From NCBI RefSeq assembly GCF_003349955.1, contig NZ_QLKQ01000034.1:1-64000 (forward strand): DNA of 64,000 bases, in the 5' to 3' direction. A program made the position numbers and the translations under genes. This DNA comes from Azospirillum brasilense. Its GTDB lineage: Bacteria; Pseudomonadota; Alphaproteobacteria; Azospirillales; Azospirillaceae. This document shows, one piece after another, positions 59,754-64,000 of this stretch (positions within the stretch are counted from its first letter, which is position 1; each line of letters opens with the position of its first letter). The notes beneath the pieces are model-generated. The model ran no database searches. It was not told the origin of the DNA and saw nothing but the letters and a program-made list of their open reading frames with translations.

Positions 59754-62700
59754 TTAGAGGATGTCGAGCGGCGCCAGCAGGAAGGCGACGTCCTCGGCGC
59801 TCAGGACATCGGCCTCGGCCCCCTCATGGTCGTAGATGGCCTCGCCCAGCCGGCGTTTGCGCTCCTGGAGGTCGCGCATGCGCTCCTCGACCGTTCCGGC
59901 GGTCACCAGCTTGTAGACGAAGACCGGTTTGTCCTGGCCGATGCGGTGGGCGCGGTCGGTGGCCTGATCCTCAACCGCCGGGTTCCACCAGGGATCGTAG
60001 TGGATCACCGTGTCGGCCGCCGTCAGGTTAAGCCCGGTGCCCCCGGCCTTCAGGCTGATCAGGAACAGCGGCACTTCACCCGCCTGGAACCGGCGCACCG
60101 GAGTCTCGCGGTCCCTGGTGGCGCCGGTCAGCTCGGCGAAGGCAATGCCGCGCTCCTCCAACTCGGGCTTGATCAGGTCGAGCATCGACGTGAACTGCGA
60201 GAACAGCAGGACACGCCGTCCATCCGCCAGCAGTTCCGGCAGCATCTCCAAAAGGCGGGCCAGCTTGGCCGAGGCGGCCCCCGCCGCCGTCCGCCGGCGC
60301 GCCGTCTCCAGCTTCACCAGCCGCGGGTCGCAGCAGACCTGCCGCAGCTTCAGCAGCGCGTCCAGGATGGTGATGCGGCTGCGCGCCAGCCCCTTGCGCG
60401 CGATCTCCTCGCGCACCCGCGCGTCCATGGCCAGACGGATCGTCTCGTAGAGGTCGCGCTGGGCGCCGCCCGGCTCCACGCTCTCGACGATCTCGGTCTT
60501 GGGCGGCAGATCGGCGGCCACCTCCTCCTTGGTCCGGCGCAGCAGGAACGGGCGCAGCCGGCGGGCCAGCACCCGCTGGCGCCCGGCGTCGCCGTGCTTC
60601 TCGATGGGCGTGCGGAACTGCCGGCGAAAACCGGTGCGGTCACCGAGCAGGTCTGGCACCACCACCGAGAACAGCGACCACAGCTCGTCGAGATTGTTCT
60701 CCAGCGGCGTCCCGCTCAGGCACAACCGCTGCCGCGCCTGCAACCTCTGCGCCGCCTTGGCCGCCTGCGAGGCAGGGTTCTTGAGATACTGCGCCTCGTC
60801 GAAGACCGCCAGATGCCAGCGCTGCTCCGCCAGCACCGCGGCGTCGCGCGGCAGCAGGGCGTAGGAGGTCACCACCAGATCATGGTCCGCCATCGCGGCG
60901 TGTCCGGCCTTGCGTTGCGGGCCGTGCAGCACCAGGGTCCGCAGTTCGGGCGCAAAGCGCTGCACCTCCGCCCGCCAGTTGCCGAGCACACTGGTCGGAG
61001 CCACGAGCAGGCTGGGCCGGTCGAGCCGCCCGGCCTCCTTCTCGGCCAGCAGGTGGGCCAGCGCCTGCACCGTCTTGCCGAGCCCCATGTCGTCGGCCAG
61101 GATGCCACCGAAGCCGTGCCCCGCCAGGAACCGCAGCCACGCCAGGCCGGCCTGCTGATAGGGCCGCAGCGTCGCCCGGAGCCCGGCGGGCGCCGGGACG
61201 GCGGGAATGCCGCCGGCCTCGCTCAGCGCCGCCGCCATGCGGCGGACGGCGTCGGCGCCCAGGACCGGGATGCCGGCGGTGGACGCCGCGTGCTCCAGCG
61301 CCGCGAGATCGCCCAGCTGCGCGCGGCCGATCCGCAACCCCTCCCCGTCCACCTGCAGGCCGAACAACTCCATCAGGACATGGATCAGCGGCCGCACCCG
61401 ATCGACGGCGAGCGGCAGGAAACGGCTGTCGCCGACCGGCACGTACAGCGCGCCCTCCGGCGCCAGCGCATCCAGCGCCAGATCGAAGCCGCTCGGCACG
61501 GCCTCGTCCTCCCCGCCGTTCCAGACATCGCTGCCCGCATCGAAGGCATCGGAGTCAGGGCTGCCCAGGACGGCGATCACGGAGCGAAGCACCGGCAGCA
61601 GGTCGATCCGTTCGCCGCCAACCTCCACGCCGAGGGTGACGCCGAACCAGTCGATCCCGGTCCCGTCGCCCAGTTCGAGCGCCCAGTCGCCCGCCGCCTC
61701 GACCACCTGGTAAGGAAAATGCCGGTCGATCTCGACGGTCCAGCCTTCGGTGCGCAGCGCCGGCACGACGGTGTCGCAGAGCCGCAGCCAGCCGGCGGCC
61801 ACATCGAACAGGTCGCCGTCGATGGTGAAGAGCCGGCGCTGGCCGGACGTATCCCCAGCTACCGTCAGGGGCAACTCGCTGGCGCTCAGGCCGAGTTTGC
61901 GAAGACGGGCGGCGGCCTTGGCCTCCGCCTTGCCGTCACGGGGAACCGTGACCAGGACGCCGTCCTCCATCCATTGGATCGGCGCCGAGGGCGCATCCAG
62001 CGCGACGCGCCGGCCGGTGTAGTCGAAGCTGAGTCCGGCCACCGGAAGGCTCGGGTCGAAAGCGTCTCCGGCCGGATACCGTCCGTAGGATGGGAAGGTC
62101 GGTCGTTGCCCGAGCAGCAGGCGCAGCACCGGCCGCGGTACGACCCGGCGGGTTTCGGAACCGGTGGGCGGGTCGGGAAGAACCGGCAACAGCGCGCCGA
62201 ACCGTGTGGCGCCGTCACGGAAGGCCGGGACATCGGCCGGCGCCAGGGGCGGGGACGCCAGCAGGGCGGCGGCCATGTTCGCCGGCACCTCGGCGGAGAC
62301 CGTGCCGCACTCCCACCGGTCGAGGTCGATGTAGACTGGCGGCGCGGTGGGCAGCAGACGCACCGACGCGCCGGCGCCATCGGTGTCAAGATCGATGGTG
62401 AAGCGCTGCCGGCCTTCGGTGTCGGGCTCCCAACGGGCGCGGCCGACCCGAACCGGCCCCGGCCTCAGCGGCGGGTTGGCTCGAACATCCTCCCAGTACA
62501 GGCGGCCGGTCCGCAGCATCCGCTCGATCAGCCAGACCGCCCACTCCGCCCGCAGCGGCGTCCCGTGCCACGACGACAAGCCGTAGCCGCGCTGCTCCAA
62601 CACCGCCAAAAGGATGGCGCGGTCGGCCGGCGTGACGAATTTGGCGACCGAGGCACTGCGGACGTTCTCGGGGTCGTAGGGCTTCTCCCGCGCCCCGAAC

Positions 62701-63209
62701 TGGTCGTCCTTGCGCAGGGAAACGGTCACGAAGCGGGCCACCACCTCGCAGCCATCCGCCTTTTCGTCCATCCGCAGGACATAAAGCAGGCGGGTGCGCA
62801 CCGTGTCCGGATAGCTGTCACCCGAATCGAGCGCCGCCGCCGCCTCCATCCGGGACAACATCCGGCGGACGGCCACCGGCAGCTCGGGCGAGCCCGGAGA
62901 CGGGGGCGCCATATCGGCCGACGCACCGGCCCAGGCGATGACGGCGGCGACGACGTGCTTGCAGTTCAGGCCCACCGGGCACTCGCAGACACCGCTGATG
63001 GACGCAGGGACGCCGCCGCGCAGGAACAGCCGGATGTCCTGGCGGTACGGCGACGGCTGCGAGCCGCGCACACACGCCGTCACACGAACGGCGCCGTCCG
63101 TGCCGGCTTCGCAGTGGAGCGCGGTTACTCGTCCCTCGCGATAATAGCGCTCGCCCCGTTCGAAGGCCGCCACGTCGAAATGGCGGCGGAGCATGGACTG
63201 GCTGATCAC
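59754..63209 (-). CDS. SWIM-domain SNF2-family DEAD/DEAH helicase
   Basis: 1151 residues. N-terminal SWIM zinc finger at about 75-90 (CECPVGLNCKHVVAAVI). A long middle region of about 550 residues is of unknown fold. The SNF2 core starts near 690: motif I DDMGLGKTVQAL, Ia VAPTSVLGNW, II VFDEAQYLKN, III LSGTPLENNLDELWSLF, V LISLKAGGTGLNLTAAD and VI DRAHRIGQ. The order and DEAQ box identify an Swi2/Snf2 ATPase that translocates on duplex DNA. SWIM/SNF2 proteins of bacteria are widespread and poorly studied. It is not linked by strand or function to the siderophore genes. Confidence 0.9.
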   Translation of the reverse strand: MISQSMLRRHFDVAAFERGERYYREGRVTALHCEAGTDGAVRVTACVRGSQPSPYRQDIRLFLRGGVPASISGVCECPVGLNCKHVVAAVIAWAGASADMAPPSPGSPELPVAVRRMLSRMEAAAALDSGDSYPDTVRTRLLYVLRMDEKADGCEVVARFVTVSLRKDDQFGAREKPYDPENVRSASVAKFVTPADRAILLAVLEQRGYGLSSWHGTPLRAEWAVWLIERMLRTGRLYWEDVRANPPLRPGPVRVGRARWEPDTEGRQRFTIDLDTDGAGASVRLLPTAPPVYIDLDRWECGTVSAEVPANMAAALLASPPLAPADVPAFRDGATRFGALLPVLPDPPTGSETRRVVPRPVLRLLLGQRPTFPSYGRYPAGDAFDPSLPVAGLSFDYTGRRVALDAPSAPIQWMEDGVLVTVPRDGKAEAKAAARLRKLGLSASELPLTVAGDTSGQRRLFTIDGDLFDVAAGWLRLCDTVVPALRTEGWTVEIDRHFPYQVVEAAGDWALELGDGTGIDWFGVTLGVEVGGERIDLLPVLRSVIAVLGSPDSDAFDAGSDVWNGGEDEAVPSGFDLALDALAPEGALYVPVGDSRFLPLAVDRVRPLIHVLMELFGLQVDGEGLRIGRAQLGDLAALEHAASTAGIPVLGADAVRRMAAALSEAGGIPAVPAPAGLRATLRPYQQAGLAWLRFLAGHGFGGILADDMGLGKTVQALAHLLAEKEAGRLDRPSLLVAPTSVLGNWRAEVQRFAPELRTLVLHGPQRKAGHAAMADHDLVVTSYALLPRDAAVLAEQRWHLAVFDEAQYLKNPASQAAKAAQRLQARQRLCLSGTPLENNLDELWSLFSVVVPDLLGDRTGFRRQFRTPIEKHGDAGRQRVLARRLRPFLLRRTKEEVAADLPPKTEIVESVEPGGAQRDLYETIRLAMDARVREEIARKGLARSRITILDALLKLRQVCCDPRLVKLETARRRTAAGAASAKLARLLEMLPELLADGRRVLLFSQFTSMLDLIKPELEERGIAFAELTGATRDRETPVRRFQAGEVPLFLISLKAGGTGLNLTAADTVIHYDPWWNPAVEDQATDRAHRIGQDKPVFVYKLVTAGTVEERMRDLQERKRRLGEAIYDHEGAEADVLSAEDVAFLLAPLDIL

Positions 63210-63292
63210 GTAGGCATCCCCTTCGACTCCCCTGGATGACCCGGCTCGCTCAGAAGATGGGTCCTTCAGGAAACCCGGCGTGGTTCACCCCC

Positions 63293-64000
63293 TCACGGCC
63301 TTGCGGACACCGCCCCCGCGGTCCGCAAGCCGAGGGCGTCGTGCAGCGAGGCGGCCAGCGTGCGGGCCACGCAATCATAGCCGAAGTCGTTCTGGTGGAT
63401 GCCGTCCGGCCCGACCAGATCGCCCATGGCGGCCTGCCGCGTCTCCACCCACTGCCGCATCACCGCGTAGCGGTGGAACAGGCCGACCTCCTCCGCCGCC
63501 GCGACGCGGGCGATGCGGTCCTCCATCTCCTCGTGCCGGGGTTTCGCCAGCATGGCCGGGGCGTATTGCAGGTCCATCAGCACGACGTCCAGACCGGCGG
63601 CCTTCAGCGTCCGCACGCCGTCGCGGATCACCTGTTCCGCCGCGTCGGGGTCGTCCCCGCGCAGGACGGTGTTGGCCGCCACCTGCCAGATCACCAGATC
63701 GGGCGCCTCGTCCAGCACGTCGCGCTGGAAGCGCTTCAGCATGTCGGGACCGGTCTCCCCGTTGACGCCCTTGTTCAGGACCGTCAGAGCGAGGCCGGGG
63801 TAACGCGCCCCCAGATGCTCGGCCAGCCGCGCCGGGTAGCTGTGCGCCGGTCCGCTGGCCCCGGCCCCGGCGGTGGAGGAGGAGCCGATGGCGACGATGC
63901 GCAGAGGCCCGCCGGCGGCCAGGGCCCGCGCGCTGCGCGGCAGCGGCACGGCGAGGTCGGCGGTCTGAACGGCGACGGCGCAGGCCGCCGCCTTCACCGG
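63293..64000 (-). CDS. SGNH/GDSL hydrolase, 5' end outside window
   Basis: At least 235 residues, reading in from the right edge. A GTG at 63997 is open-ended, and the first residues (KAAACAVAVQTADLAVPL) look like the end of a signal peptide, so the true start is probably beyond the window. Block I is IVAIGSSSTAGAGASG with the nucleophile Ser. NGETGPDM supplies the Gly, VAANTVL the Asn, and DGIHQNDFGYD the Asp-x2-His pair. This is a complete SGNH active site. It is probably a periplasmic esterase or acyl hydrolase acting on lipid or polysaccharide; substrate unknown. It lies 83 bases upstream of the helicase gene on the same strand. Confidence 0.85.
   Translation of the reverse strand, partial: PVKAAACAVAVQTADLAVPLPRSARALAAGGPLRIVAIGSSSTAGAGASGPAHSYPARLAEHLGARYPGLALTVLNKGVNGETGPDMLKRFQRDVLDEAPDLVIWQVAANTVLRGDDPDAAEQVIRDGVRTLKAAGLDVVLMDLQYAPAMLAKPRHEEMEDRIARVAAAEEVGLFHRYAVMRQWVETRQAAMGDLVGPDGIHQNDFGYDCVARTLAASLHDALGLRTAGAVSARP

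Noticed and set aside
59826..63239. 1137-residue plus-strand frame opposite the helicase gene
   Set aside because: No recognisable domain and strongly biased composition; the minus-strand frame has all SNF2 motifs and a SWIM finger.

Overview
The window looks like chromosome or chromid DNA of a high-GC alphaproteobacterium, most probably Azospirillum or a close Rhodospirillales relative. This is inferred from the uniformly GC-rich genes, the TRAP and ABC transporter gene sets, and a catecholate locus that fits a DHB/basic amino acid/serine siderophore. No rRNA, tRNA or CRISPR array was seen.

Left part (1-13.4 kb). A giant secreted repeat protein (VCBS repeats, about 27 short beta-type repeats, Ig-like domains) runs off the left edge on the minus strand. 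It is followed by a mercuric-reductase-like flavoprotein, then a TetR regulator with a palindromic operator and a YbfB/YjiJ-type MFS transporter. Next is a six-gene plus-strand set: polar amino acid ABC transporter (permease, ATPase, binding protein), an aberrant arginase-fold hydrolase lacking one metal-binding His, an M20-type carbamoyl/allantoate amidohydrolase and an XRE-cupin regulator. This set looks like a complete uptake-and-hydrolysis pathway for an unknown ureido or amidino compound.

Middle (13.8-28.6 kb). A TRAP transporter operon contains an enolase-superfamily acid-sugar dehydratase and is followed by its GntR/FCD regulator, with a perfect 22-bp palindrome at the promoter. Then come an IMPACT/YigZ protein, an alpha/beta hydrolase with an XRE-MmyB regulator, a divergent dedA/uppP pair (undecaprenyl phosphate recycling), a minus-strand amidoligase-response regulator-histidine kinase operon, a small secreted protein and a CNNM/CorC-type transporter.

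Right part (28.6-59.7 kb). This is a 31-kb iron island. A fecI-fecR-TonB receptor unit has an 851-bp transposon-like element inserted between fecR and the receptor gene; the element carries a low-GC zinc-ribbon membrane protein gene and a transposase remnant. Two PepSY membrane reductases, three small membrane proteins and a second, catecholate-type TonB receptor follow. Then come an EntS-like exporter, an MFP/RND pump, and entC-entE-entB-entA-mbtH, a 2404-residue C-A-T-C-A-T-TE synthetase and a lipoprotein Fes-type esterase. Fur-like boxes lie before the PepSY set, the receptor and entC, and an Irr-like box before fecI. Together the genes predict synthesis of a tris-(DHB-basic amino acid-serine) catecholate, export by MFS and RND pumps, TonB-dependent re-entry, ester cleavage outside the cytoplasm and reduction at the inner membrane. 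No FepBCDG-type ABC importer is present in the window.

Right edge. A SWIM/SNF2 helicase and a partial SGNH hydrolase lie on the minus strand. Two copies of a roughly 117-bp palindromic intergenic repeat interrupt the siderophore operon, before the RND gene and before the synthetase gene.
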